Source: DYGT01 sp964607795 (lineage in GTDB: Bacteria > Patescibacteriota > Microgenomatia > UBA8517). Taken from it: a stretch of DNA of 18,593 bases. The stretch spans positions 1-18,593 of the forward strand of contig CAZSLA010000018.1 of assembly GCA_964607795.1 (NCBI GenBank), read 5' to 3'. A program made the translations under genes and the position numbers. Position 1 is the stretch's first letter; every line of letters starts with the position of its first letter. Under the pieces are notes generated by a model. The model searched no databases, had not been told where the DNA came from, and saw only the letters and a list, made by a program, of their open reading frames with translations. This document shows positions 1-6,934 of the stretch, piece after piece.

Positions 1-1450
1 TCCACTGGTCCCTGGGGGATACCCCTGCCCAGGGTTCAAACTCATGGTAAAACTCGGTGATGGTTTCCTGGTCTGAGTGCTTGCGTTTGGAAAAGTTGGT
101 GAGGGGTCCAAAGCCCTGGTTATTAATGGATACCTCAGGACTTTGAAGATCAAACCTTCCATACTCACCCATGACAATATTCCCTGACAGTCTCATTTTC
201 TCGCCACTACTTTCAGGTGGGTAGTTCACGGTAAATCCTGGTGTAGCCGTGGCTTCATAATCCTCAAAGATGAGGACACGGTTGTTAAGAGCATCTGCGA
301 CAAAAAGTTTATTATTGTATTCCACAACTGCATCAGTTGCGAAGAAGCTAGAGGATGAAACACTTCCTCCACCATTAGGAGAGGAGCTTGTGAAATCTGC
401 CTGTCCAAGGACAATGTCAGCACTAACTCCATTTGAGGACGGAGCTGAATTAAATATCAAAACCCGATTATTACCTTGGTCAGCTACAAAAAGTCTCTGA
501 TCATTAGAAAAAACATAACTGGGAGATTTTAATTTATTAGGAGCTACACCTGCCGCACTGGTGGCGAAATCTGGTTGACCAATTACAATATCGGCAGGAG
601 TATTGTTTTCGGTAGGAATGCTGTTCCATACCATGATGCGATGTCTCGGACCATCTACAACATATAACTTGCCGGATGAATCCACATTTATAATACCAAA
701 ACCGCCAACTGAAGTGGCTGAAGTTGCCTGACCGGTACAGGTTGTAAAGTTTTCCTGCCCCAAAACCACATCTGCTGGTTCATAGTTAGTTGTCGGCACC
801 TCGTTCCAGATCAAAACTCTATTTTGGTTTCTCTCCATAACAAGCAGTTTGTTGTTATGCACCCAGACTCCAGAAGTGCGATTGCTAAAGTTTGATTGGG
901 TACATAGTTGCTGAACGGTCGTAAAGTCTGGTTGGCCCACAACAACATCAGCGGCTTGACCATTTTGAGTGGGAAAAGTATTCCATATAAGGATTCGGCC
1001 ATTTAATCGATCTGCTACAAAAAGCCGCGTGCCATCAGAATATACTTGTCTAGGCTCCAACATTGAAGAAGCAGAACGACCCCCATTGTTACCAGTATTA
1101 CTCACAAAATCCGGTTGTCCTAAGACCAAGTCCGCAAGCGCGCCATTAGTTCCTGGAATTTGATTCCAAATGAGGACACGGTTATTTCCATGATCTGCAA
1201 ATATTAACCTCCCTTCGGGATCGATAAAAATACCAGCCGTCCCATCCATCCTAATCTTATTTTGTGAAACACCAGAAGTGTTAGTAGTAAAATCAGGCTG
1301 CCCAATAACAACCGAAGCTGGCATGTTGGTGTAGTAAGCAAAAACGCTTGACTGATGACTTGTGACAAATAAACCAAGAGCAAAAAAAGACAAAAGAATT
1401 ACAAAGACTTTTAACAAATTACGGGATGGGGAACGAGGAACGGGGGACAT
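1..1450 (-). CDS. Secreted six-repeat NHL-type beta-propeller protein (partial, runs off left edge)
   Basis: An open frame of 483 codons reads leftward from ATG at 1450 to the window edge, so the C-terminus is missing. Residues 12-38 form a hydrophobic signal peptide with a likely cut after the Ser-Val-Phe-Ala motif ending at residue 38, so the protein should be exported. Residues 45-400 are six tandem repeats of 57-61 residues, starting about 45, 106, 167, 226, 286 and 344. Each opens with A-D-(I/V/L)-V-(I/L/V)-G-Q-(P/A/E)-(D/N)-F and closes with a variant of L-F-V-A-D-x-x-N-N-R-V-L-I-W-N. This is the NHL-repeat pattern of beta-propellers, and six blades would close one propeller. Residues 401-483 are non-repetitive and not recognised. 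Known NHL propellers bind proteins, carbohydrate or RNA; an extracellular ligand-binding or adhesion role is inference. It is transcribed away from the ribosomal gene cluster. Confidence 0.85.
   Translation of the reverse strand, partial: MSPVPRSPSRNLLKVFVILLSFFALGLFVTSHQSSVFAYYTNMPASVVIGQPDFTTNTSGVSQNKIRMDGTAGIFIDPEGRLIFADHGNNRVLIWNQIPGTNGALADLVLGQPDFVSNTGNNGGRSASSMLEPRQVYSDGTRLFVADRLNGRILIWNTFPTQNGQAADVVVGQPDFTTVQQLCTQSNFSNRTSGVWVHNNKLLVMERNQNRVLIWNEVPTTNYEPADVVLGQENFTTCTGQATSATSVGGFGIINVDSSGKLYVVDGPRHRIMVWNSIPTENNTPADIVIGQPDFATSAAGVAPNKLKSPSYVFSNDQRLFVADQGNNRVLIFNSAPSSNGVSADIVLGQADFTSSSPNGGGSVSSSSFFATDAVVEYNNKLFVADALNNRVLIFEDYEATATPGFTVNYPPESSGEKMRLSGNIVMGEYGRFDLQSPEVSINNQGFGPLTNFSKRKHSDQETITEFYHEFEPWAGVSPRDQW
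251..1318 (-). repeat. Six tandem ~60-residue propeller-blade coding repeats
   Basis: This stretch encodes the six blades of the secreted propeller. The clearest constants are the G-Q-P-D-F core at each blade start and N-N-R-V-L-I-W-N, or close variants, near each blade end. Blade 3 lacks the canonical V-A-D and reads V-M-E, and blade 4 reads V-V-D, so the blades have diverged. DNA identity between blades is limited, which argues against recent expansion. Confidence 0.8.
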
Positions 1451-1458
1451 TATAATTA

Positions 1459-1488
1459 AATTTAACAAACACTTTCTTTGCCTGTCAA
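1459..1488 (-). promoter_or_regulatory. Predicted promoter of the propeller gene
   Basis: Reading the minus strand, TTGACA (1488-1483) is followed after 18 bases by TAAATT (1464-1459). The ATG at 1450 lies 9 bases beyond the last base of the -10 box, so the transcript would start at or within about 2 bases of the start codon. No Shine-Dalgarno sequence is present. It sits back to back with the rpmF promoter. Confidence 0.55.
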
Positions 1489-1505
1489 GGGCATAAATGC
1501 GGCGA

Positions 1506-1534
1506 TTTACTTTTATAACTCCATAAGCTACAAT
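1506..1534 (+). promoter_or_regulatory. Predicted promoter of the rpmF-nusB-rnc cluster
   Basis: TTTACT (1506-1511), a 17-base spacer and TACAAT (1529-1534) form a plausible sigma-70 promoter. The rpmF ATG at 1544 is 10 bases after the last base of the -10 box, leaving a leader of only about 3 bases. The -10 lies in an 11-base word, GCTACAATTGC, that recurs in the rpsP promoter. Confidence 0.5.
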
Positions 1535-1543
1535 TGCTTTGCA

Positions 1544-1687
1544 ATGACGCCCTTACCCAAGAAAAAACACACAAGAAGCCGCTCGAATAAACGACGGGGC
1601 AAAAAAGCCTTAACGGTCAGCACTTTGTTTGCCCGCTATGCCAAAGCCAAAGGCATTGAAAAGAAGTTGGCAAAACAAGCCAAATAA
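1544..1687 (+). CDS. rpmF: Ribosomal protein bL32, short cysteine-free form
   Basis: The 47-residue product has the basic N-terminus of bL32: P-L-P-K-K-K-H-T-R-S-R-S-N-K-R-R, followed by A-L-T. It is a structural protein of the large ribosomal subunit. An in-frame TTG at 1478 would add 22 residues unlike L32, so I chose ATG 1544, which also fits the predicted promoter. Family members are commonly 55-65 residues, and many bacterial ones carry a CxxC...CxxC zinc ribbon after the A-L-T segment. Here that half is replaced by a short lysine/alanine-rich tail with no cysteine. It heads the cluster and is followed by nusB after 16 bases. The identification rests on the N-terminal half only. Confidence 0.75.
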   Translation: MTPLPKKKHTRSRSNKRRGKKALTVSTLFARYAKAKGIEKKLAKQAK

Positions 1688-1703
1688 ACACTAGCTTTAA
1701 ACA

Positions 1704-2078
1704 ATGAAGTCGGCCCATGACCCACGCCACAAAAAAAGGCAACAAATAGTCAAAGAGCTTTTTGCTACGACATTTGTGGAGCAGCAGAGTGTAGATGATC
1801 TGACGCGGACGATCACGGGGCTCATCCCCAAGCTGGACGAGGAAATTAAAGCCTCCGCGCCCACCTGGCCGATTGAAAAAATAAACCGCATCGATTTGGC
1901 CATTTTGCGCCACGCCACGTATGAAATGCTTTACACCGATACCCCGCCCAAGGTAGCCATCGACGAAGCCATTGAGCTGGCCAAAGAATTCGGGGGCGAA
2001 AGCTCGCCCTCGTTTATCAACGGCGTTTTAGGCAATATCCTGGTACGCAACCAAAAAATTGACCATGACCAACAGTGA
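1704..2078 (+). CDS. nusB: Transcription antitermination factor NusB
   Basis: The 124-residue product has NusB features: an N-terminal R-H-K-K-R-Q segment, a helical middle, and the well-conserved I-N-R-I-D-L-A-I-L-R-H-A-x-Y-E-M-L stretch at about residues 60-76. This is followed by P-P-K-V-A-I-D-E-A-I-E-L-A-K-E-F-G and S-F-I-N-G-V-L-G-N-I. NusB binds boxA RNA with ribosomal protein S10 in the antitermination complex that acts on rRNA transcription. The family is usually 130-150 residues, so this one is slightly short. The ATG at 1704 has no evident Shine-Dalgarno sequence. Its 3' end overlaps the start of rnc by 14 bases, suggesting translational coupling. Confidence 0.92.
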   Translation: MKSAHDPRHKKRQQIVKELFATTFVEQQSVDDLTRTITGLIPKLDEEIKASAPTWPIEKINRIDLAILRHATYEMLYTDTPPKVAIDEAIELAKEFGGESSPSFINGVLGNILVRNQKIDHDQQ

Positions 2079-2760
2079 ACTACTAGACTTAAAAAGAAAC
2101 TTTAACAACAAAGACCTTTATGAGCAAGCCTTGACGCACCGATCGTGGATCAATGAAAACCCAGGCATTCGCGAACCAAACGAGAGACTTGAATTTTTGG
2201 GCGACGCCATTTTGGAATTCATCGTTTCCGGTTATCTTTACGAGCATTTACAGGACAAGGAGGAAGGCTTTTTGACGGCCCTTAGAGCTAATATTGTCAA
2301 CACCGTAAACCTTGCCAAGCTTGCGCGCAGGCTCAAGCTCGGGGAGGCCCTCCATATGTCCAAAGGCGAAAAAAATGGAGGCGGCCACCAAAACCCTTCA
2401 CTTTTAGCAAATACTGTTGAGGCCATAATCGGGGCCATTTACATTGACCGCGGCTTTGAAGCCACCGAGGAGTTTATCCAAAAAAATTTACTTGCGGACC
2501 TTGAAGAAAAACTAAAAGAGCCTTTGAAAGACCCCAAAAGCCGGTTGCAGGAAAAAGTCCAGGCCATGGGCATGGGAACACCCCGCTACAAAGTAGTGGT
2601 GCAAAAAGGCCCGGACCACGCTAAAGAATTTGTAGTAGAAGTGTCGGTTGATAACCAGGTCTTTGCCTCGGGCACTGGCTCAAGTATCAATAGGGCCGAG
2701 CAAGCGGCCGCTGAAAATGCTCTCCGGCAAAAAGATAGCGAGCTTGCGCATGGAGCCTAA
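2065..2760 (+). CDS. rnc: Ribonuclease III
   Basis: The 231-residue product is a double-strand-specific endoribonuclease that processes rRNA precursors and structured mRNAs. The RNase III signature N-E-R-L-E-F-L-G-D lies at residues 39-47, giving metal and catalytic acids E40, E43 and D47. The second signature, L-A-N-T-V-E-A-I-I-G-A-I-Y, spans about 114-126 and supplies E119. The residue aligned with E. coli D114 is Asn116 here instead of Asp. A double-stranded-RNA-binding domain occupies about residues 156-221 (D-P-K-S-R-L-Q-E ... A-E-Q-A-A-A-E-N-A-L). A TTG six bases upstream could extend it by two residues; ATG 2065 is preferred. The start lies inside the end of nusB. Confidence 0.95.
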   Translation: MTNSELLDLKRNFNNKDLYEQALTHRSWINENPGIREPNERLEFLGDAILEFIVSGYLYEHLQDKEEGFLTALRANIVNTVNLAKLARRLKLGEALHMSKGEKNGGGHQNPSLLANTVEAIIGAIYIDRGFEATEEFIQKNLLADLEEKLKEPLKDPKSRLQEKVQAMGMGTPRYKVVVQKGPDHAKEFVVEVSVDNQVFASGTGSSINRAEQAAAENALRQKDSELAHGA

Positions 2761-2772
2761 ACGCGCTACAAT
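2744..2772 (+). promoter_or_regulatory. Predicted promoter of rpsP-khpA
   Basis: TTGCGC (2744-2749), 17 bases, then TACAAT (2767-2772). The -35 lies inside the end of rnc. The rpsP ATG at 2785 is 13 bases past the last base of the -10 box, giving a leader of about 6 bases and no Shine-Dalgarno sequence. The word GCTACAATTGC matches the one at the rpmF promoter. Confidence 0.5.
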
Positions 2773-2784
2773 TGCAAAGCTTAA

Positions 2785-3000
2785 ATGGTAAAAATCAGAC
2801 TAACAAGATTAGGCAAAAGAAACGACCCGTTTTACCGGATCATTGCCATTGATTCTATGAAAAAAAGAGAAGGCAGGACGCTTGCTGTTTTGGGTTTTTG
2901 GAACCCACGCGAAAAAAGCGTACAAATAGACAAAAAGGCGCTTGAGGTATGGGTCAAAAAAGGTGCCCGGATAACTACGGGCGTACGAAAACTTTTGTAA
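2785..3000 (+). CDS. rpsP: Ribosomal protein bS16
   Basis: The 71-residue product begins M-V-K-I-R-L-T-R-L-G-K-R-N-D-P-F-Y-R-I, the strongly conserved start of bS16 (usual form K-I-R-L-x-R-x-G-x-K-x-x-P-x-Y-R-I). It also has the later G-F-W-N-P segment and ends at V-R-K-L-L, where many short S16 proteins stop. It is an assembly protein of the 30S subunit. Its stop codon shares one base with the khpA start (TAATG), so the two are probably translationally coupled, and the rpsP-khpA order is common in bacteria. Confidence 0.95.
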   Translation: MVKIRLTRLGKRNDPFYRIIAIDSMKKREGRTLAVLGFWNPREKSVQIDKKALEVWVKKGARITTGVRKLL

Positions 3001-3233
3001 TGAAACAGCTAATAGAATTTTTGATCACCAATATTACCGGCTCAAGTGACTTTTCTGTCGAGGAACAGGAAATGGACGGCCGTGTGATCATGAGAGTTTC
3101 TGCCAATCCGGACATTATTGGTCTGATCATCGGTAAAGAAGGCAAAACCATCAAAAACATCCGCAAAATTCTTTCCATCCGCGCCACCCAAGAAAATAAG
3201 GCCGTGGCCATTGATGTGGTAGAAAAAGAATAA
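3000..3233 (+). CDS. khpA: KH-domain RNA-binding protein KhpA
   Basis: The 77-residue product is a single type-II KH domain. The RNA-binding G-x-x-G loop is seen in G-L-I-I-G-K-E-G-K-T-I-K-N-I-R at about residues 40-54. The family (KhpA/YlqC) is a global RNA-binding protein that often pairs with KhpB. The start was set at ATG 3000-3002, which overlaps the rpsP stop by one base and gives the usual family N-terminus; an in-frame ATG at 2949 would add 17 residues read from rpsP in another frame. The TAA at 3231-3233 directly abuts the stop codon of the opposing pilO gene. Confidence 0.93.
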   Translation: MKQLIEFLITNITGSSDFSVEEQEMDGRVIMRVSANPDIIGLIIGKEGKTIKNIRKILSIRATQENKAVAIDVVEKE

Positions 3234-3980
3234 TTAAAGCTCTTCTTCGCTCTGATTTTCTTCAGGAGAAGGAGGTATAGACACTGGACTGCCAGAAGAA
3301 AAAGGATCCTGTCTTTCGGTATTTTCTATGGGCAAAACTTCGTCAGCGCGGGCCAGACTGGGTGCTCTGAAGCCGTTTACTTGATCGACAATTTGCTGCT
3401 CCTCGGGCGAGACACCAGAAATGGAATTGGTAATTGCCGGAAGCTCAGTGGGATAGGGCGCTGAATAGGCAATGAGCCGGATGGTGCCTTCCACCGTCTG
3501 GTCATTCTGTGCAAGTTCCAAAGACTCAAAATTAATGACAGGCAAGCTTAAAATGAGCTCATCCAAAAAGCCGACTACATTGTCGTAACTCCCGCTCAGA
3601 CTAAAATCAACATAAATTTGGGGGATGGTTTGCGTGGCACTTGCCAGAACTGGTGCATCGATCACTAAATTTTGCATGAATACCTCTTTTTGGCTTGCCA
3701 AAGACCTAAGCTGGGCGGCTACATACAGGGCAGTGCCTTCCGCAGGCAGGGCCAGGACAAGCTTTTGCGTAGTTGCATCGTTGAACTGTACATTGGCTTC
3801 TCTGAGGGTATTTGCCCTTTCCTGAAGCGTGAGCCTGTCGGAGCGCGTGGCTTCGTAAGCCTGTTTGGTGGCAAAAATGCGCTCAAGCAATAAAAACATA
3901 CCCGCCGAGGACCCGCCCAAAACAAATAAAAATATTGCCAAGGGGAGCAAAATTTTTTTATATTGCCTTAATTCTTCCAT
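3234..3980 (-). CDS. pilO: Type IV pilus inner-membrane protein PilO-like
   Basis: The 248-residue product has a short cytoplasmic start, one membrane segment at about residues 10-31 (I-L-L-P-L-A-I-F-L-F-V-L-G-G), a coiled-coil-prone helix, and a soluble alpha/beta domain typical of PilO (V-D-F-S-L-S-G-S-Y-D-N-V-V-G-F-L-D-E-L). PilO pairs with PilN to link PilM to the rest of the pilus machine. The last ~25 residues are a Pro/Ser/Glu-rich, probably disordered tail. I chose ATG 3980, one base after the pilN stop (TAA-A-ATG), the same junction type used elsewhere in this operon; upstream in-frame starts lie inside pilN. It is the last gene of the locus; no pilP or pilQ follows. Confidence 0.85.
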   Translation of the reverse strand: MEELRQYKKILLPLAIFLFVLGGSSAGMFLLLERIFATKQAYEATRSDRLTLQERANTLREANVQFNDATTQKLVLALPAEGTALYVAAQLRSLASQKEVFMQNLVIDAPVLASATQTIPQIYVDFSLSGSYDNVVGFLDELILSLPVINFESLELAQNDQTVEGTIRLIAYSAPYPTELPAITNSISGVSPEEQQIVDQVNGFRAPSLARADEVLPIENTERQDPFSSGSPVSIPPSPEENQSEEEL

Positions 3981-3981
3981 T

Positions 3982-4506
3982 TTATTGAACATATAAACTG
4001 AGCATGTAGCCCACGGACGGATTGTAAGTGATTTGCCGCACAACCACAGTTTCAAGTTCTCCGCTTGGCAAAGCTTTCAGCAAATCTGCCAGAGAGCGTG
4101 AATTCCCCGATACCAAGTCCAGCCTGGATTCGGTTTGTTGGATGGAGTTGCCCGAAAAAATGACGTTTTCCGGTAAATTCGCGGCAAGCGCTTTTTGCTT
4201 CAAAAAAGTAGTAGCATTTTGCCGGCTATTGAGAATCTCGGCAAGCTTTTGCGCGCGATCCTTGATAAGAACTAGGCTTTGCTCCGTATTTTCCAGGCTA
4301 GTTACCGTGCTGCGCATGCTTTGGTATTGGTCTTTTTCTTTGTTTAACAAATTGGTGTAGTAATAAATCATGGAGGCCCCAGCCATACCGCCTACGCAAG
4401 CGGTGACCACAATCGCCGTAATTGCCACCTTCAAGGCCTTGGTGAGCCTTAAAACGTCTTTGTTCAAGGATGAATCTTTAGGCAAAAGATTGAATTTGGC
4501 AGGCAT
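3982..4506 (-). CDS. pilN: Type IV pilus assembly protein PilN-like
   Basis: The 174-residue product opens with M-P-A-K-F-N-L-L-P-K-D, the (I/F)-N-L-L-P peptide that in the PilN family docks into a groove of PilM. One membrane segment follows at about residues 26-50, then a coiled-coil stretch and a small C-terminal ferredoxin-like region. It joins cytoplasmic PilM to membrane PilO. A good Shine-Dalgarno sequence (GAGGAG) lies nine bases before ATG 4506. It is four bases downstream of pilM and one base upstream of pilO. Confidence 0.87.
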   Translation of the reverse strand: MPAKFNLLPKDSSLNKDVLRLTKALKVAITAIVVTACVGGMAGASMIYYYTNLLNKEKDQYQSMRSTVTSLENTEQSLVLIKDRAQKLAEILNSRQNATTFLKQKALAANLPENVIFSGNSIQQTESRLDLVSGNSRSLADLLKALPSGELETVVVRQITYNPSVGYMLSLYVQ

Positions 4507-4510
4507 TAAA

Positions 4511-5530
4511 TTATTCTCCTCTCATGGCAAGGCCGCAACTAATGGCATACAGCGGGGCATAGTTGGCCAGATTTTTGGCCGATTGTTCATCCAGGCTGAT
4601 CTTGGAAAAGGGATTGCCAATGACAACTTCCAGCCCCGTGGCTTTGGTGAGATAACTCGAGGCTCCTGGCAGTCCGGCAGACCCACCAACCAACACAATC
4701 TGCGTAGGAATATCGCCTTTGAGTTCCAATTGGTAATAGTGGATGGATTTTTTGATTTCTTCGACTACCACTTGGAAAATGGGGATCAGAGCTTTGCCCA
4801 CTTTGCCCTCCAATTGCTCCTGGGTAAGGCCATAAGCCTTTTTGTACTGTTCTGCCTGCTCAAAAGACACACCCAAAGCCTGGCCGACGGCGCGGGTAAA
4901 GGCTTCACCTGCAGTAGACACTGAGCGCGAAAAGAAAAGCTGCTCGTCTTTGGCAATTGCAATATCTGTGGATTTGGCGCCGAAATCTACAATCATCGAG
5001 GTTGCATTGGGCACGGAAACACTTCGCACCAGACTCATAAGTTCGGTTTCCACGCCCACGACGCTGTAGCCAGCCATATCAATAATTTTGATGTATTTTT
5101 CGACAATCTCTTTTTGCACAGCTACGATTAAAACCAAAACCTGCGGCGGGTTACCGGCCTCGCGCCGCTCAAGTATCTGGTGCTCAATGACCGCTTCTTT
5201 GATAGGAATGGGGATGTACTCTTCCGCTTCCCATTTTACCGCCGAGGCAATTTCTTGGTCATTCAAAAGCGGAAATTTCATGACCCTTGTGTAAGCCTGG
5301 GTCTCGGGCAGAGAAAAGGAAACGGATTTACCGCTGACCTTGGCATCTTTAAGAAGCTTTTTGATTGCTTCGGCAAGCCCGGCCATTTCCTTTTCCGTCT
5401 TCATTTGTTCAACGTTAACCACGCCCGAATAAGCAACCGCACCCGCGGATTTAAGGGCATAACCCTTGCCTTCGCGATTTAGATCCACCACTTTGATTGT
5501 GCGGCTCCCGATATCCAGGCCAACACTCAT
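4511..5530 (-). CDS. pilM: Type IV pilus actin-like ATPase PilM
   Basis: The 339-residue product has the actin/FtsA-type fold. The phosphate-1 loop is G-L-D-I-G-S-R-T-I-K at residues 4-13, phosphate-2 is I-V-D-F-G-A-K-S-T-D-I at 180-190, and the adenosine loop is I-V-L-V-G-G-S-A-G-L-P-G at 278-289. PilM is the cytoplasmic scaffold that binds the N-terminal peptide of PilN and connects to the motor. An AGGAGG Shine-Dalgarno sequence lies about nine bases before ATG 5530. The start overlaps the stop of the PilX-like gene by four bases (ATGA). Length is normal for the family. Confidence 0.94.
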   Translation of the reverse strand: MSVGLDIGSRTIKVVDLNREGKGYALKSAGAVAYSGVVNVEQMKTEKEMAGLAEAIKKLLKDAKVSGKSVSFSLPETQAYTRVMKFPLLNDQEIASAVKWEAEEYIPIPIKEAVIEHQILERREAGNPPQVLVLIVAVQKEIVEKYIKIIDMAGYSVVGVETELMSLVRSVSVPNATSMIVDFGAKSTDIAIAKDEQLFFSRSVSTAGEAFTRAVGQALGVSFEQAEQYKKAYGLTQEQLEGKVGKALIPIFQVVVEEIKKSIHYYQLELKGDIPTQIVLVGGSAGLPGASSYLTKATGLEVVIGNPFSKISLDEQSAKNLANYAPLYAISCGLAMRGE

Positions 5531-6408
5531 TTGCTCAGGCCTCCTGATCTTGCAAAAATAGCTGAGTCAAAAATGCTTGGCAGGCTGGGGTAAAGCTGGT
5601 ACACTTCCACCTTGCGCACCGAATCTCCGGCAGCACCCACGGACTCTATGCGTTTGCCCTGAGCCGGCAAGTTGCCGCCCGTCACGTCCACACCCAGGAT
5701 TTGGGGGGTATCAGTATTGTAAAGAAACCTCAGCTTCATGAGAATCATGTTGTTGCGCTCGGCGGCCGTTAAATCAAAGTCGGAAACGCCGGTAAAATCA
5801 AGCTCCCTGGAATAAGCGTAATCAGTGCTCTTGCCGTCGTTAATGGTGCAGCTACCTGTAGTGCTGATGCTTCCGGGCGTGCGGCTCGTGGTCGGATCCA
5901 AGACTACACGCGAGGTTTCATAGCCACCAGCGGTATTTTGATACAAAAGCGTAACCTCCAGGGCCGGGGTTATATACGAACCTTTTTTGCCAAAGCACAC
6001 TTTGGCGAGCGTACCCGTAAAGCAGGGGCAGGTGAGACTGCCATTTGCGTCGTGGCTTTTGAGCCAAAAAGTTGCCGAGTCTCCTGCTGACAAAGCTACC
6101 GGATAATTATATTTATTTGAACTTACAGGAAAGCCGGTAATGCTTGCTGTGTAGCTTGCGGCCGGCGCCCCATCCACAACTGCCACTGCTTCCTGTACCA
6201 TCTGACCAACGCCCAAGTCCGAGACTAAAACATCTTCCACGCCGGCCTCGGCCGCAGAAAAGGCCCGGAGCGATTCTTCCTCACGCGTGGAAACCGAAAC
6301 ATCGGAAATAGAGCGGGAAACCACAGACATCGTAACCGTCAAAACCGTGGCCATTGTAAGGACAATCAAAAGCAAGGCTTGGCCTGAATTGGCAGGATTT
6401 TTAATCAT
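5527..6408 (-). CDS. PilX/GspK-type pseudopilin-like protein
   Basis: The 293-residue product has a pilin-type N-terminus: a possible cut after Gly9 in N-S-G-Q-A-L-L-L-I-V-L-T-M, then a hydrophobic helix to about residue 30. A stretch resembling PilX follows (R-S-I-S-D-V-S-V-S-T-R-E-E-E-S-L-R-A-F-S-A-A-E-A-G-V-E-D). The usual glutamate at mature position 5 is absent, as in GspK/PilX-type tip pseudopilins. The large C-terminal domain has a cysteine cluster, C-P-C, near residue 127. Tip-complex membership is inferred from the family and from its place at the end of the minor-pilin run. It overlaps pilM by four bases. Confidence 0.75.
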   Translation of the reverse strand: MIKNPANSGQALLLIVLTMATVLTVTMSVVSRSISDVSVSTREEESLRAFSAAEAGVEDVLVSDLGVGQMVQEAVAVVDGAPAASYTASITGFPVSSNKYNYPVALSAGDSATFWLKSHDANGSLTCPCFTGTLAKVCFGKKGSYITPALEVTLLYQNTAGGYETSRVVLDPTTSRTPGSISTTGSCTINDGKSTDYAYSRELDFTGVSDFDLTAAERNNMILMKLRFLYNTDTPQILGVDVTGGNLPAQGKRIESVGAAGDSVRKVEVYQLYPSLPSIFDSAIFARSGGLSK

Positions 6409-6439
6409 TAATTTAGTTTAGATGTCCGAGCGCGTCCCG

Positions 6440-6934
6440 TCAATATATCCGAAGATAAATCTGCGTATTTACAGAAACGGGAGACTTATCTTCATTGGCA
6501 ATATCGGGGTCGAATTTTTCTGCCTCTAGAAAAATGCTCACTAAGGGAGACACATTTTCTGTACCGGGCGTACAAGAAAACTGGCACTGCGTAATGATTA
6601 TTTCACTACTCGTAAGTCTTTGAGAGGTAATTTCATTCACCACACGGCCGCTATTCCCGCCCACATTAACGCAGCGGAAAATAGCATCATTACCTTCAGA
6701 ATCTACATAATTTACAAACGTCGGGGCGCAGGTGGTAATTTCGCGGGCGTTTCTGAGTTTCCTCTCCATGACCGAAATAGCGTAATCCAGATTTTCCTTC
6801 ACCTGTATGGAGGCTTCGGTTTTTCTGGCACTTCTCAAAGATGAAACCACCGCCTGGGTGGAGATCACAGCAATCGTGGCAAAAATTCCCACGACTACAA
6901 GGATTTCGATAATTGAGAATCCCTTTTTTGTCAT
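6440..6934 (-). CDS. Type IV prepilin, GspJ/PilW-like minor pilin
   Basis: The 164-residue product begins M-T-K-K-G-F-S-I-I-E-I-L-V-V-V-G-I-F, a class-III prepilin signal with peptidase cleavage after Gly5 and the conserved Glu at mature position 5. The hydrophobic helix is followed by a soluble domain containing several cysteines. An in-frame TTG at 6946 exists, but ATG 6934 gives a four-base ATGA overlap with the upstream pilin stop, so it was chosen. The GspJ/PilW assignment rests on order (after a GspI/V-like pilin, before a GspK/X-like one) and not on specific residues. Confidence 0.85.
   Translation of the reverse strand: MTKKGFSIIEILVVVGIFATIAVISTQAVVSSLRSARKTEASIQVKENLDYAISVMERKLRNAREITTCAPTFVNYVDSEGNDAIFRCVNVGGNSGRVVNEITSQRLTSSEIIITQCQFSCTPGTENVSPLVSIFLEAEKFDPDIANEDKSPVSVNTQIYLRIY

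Noticed and set aside
1478..1543. TTG start extending L32 by 22 residues
   Set aside because: The extension is unlike L32 and would overlap the predicted rpmF promoter.
1630..1641. Out-of-frame C-P-L-C as proof that rpmF is frameshifted
   Set aside because: Only one CxxC occurs, the frame stops five codons later, and no second pair is found in any frame; it is suggestive only.
2949..2999. Upstream ATG start for the KH protein
   Set aside because: The extra 17 residues are rpsP read in another frame; the TAATG junction at 2998-3002 gives the family-typical start.
4370..4924. 184-codon open frame on the plus strand
   Set aside because: It is antisense to pilM and pilN, whose motifs are clear, and its translation shows no recognisable domain.
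4842..5482. Several 68-100 codon plus-strand frames over pilM
   Set aside because: They are shadows of a well-supported gene, lack promoters and show no family features.
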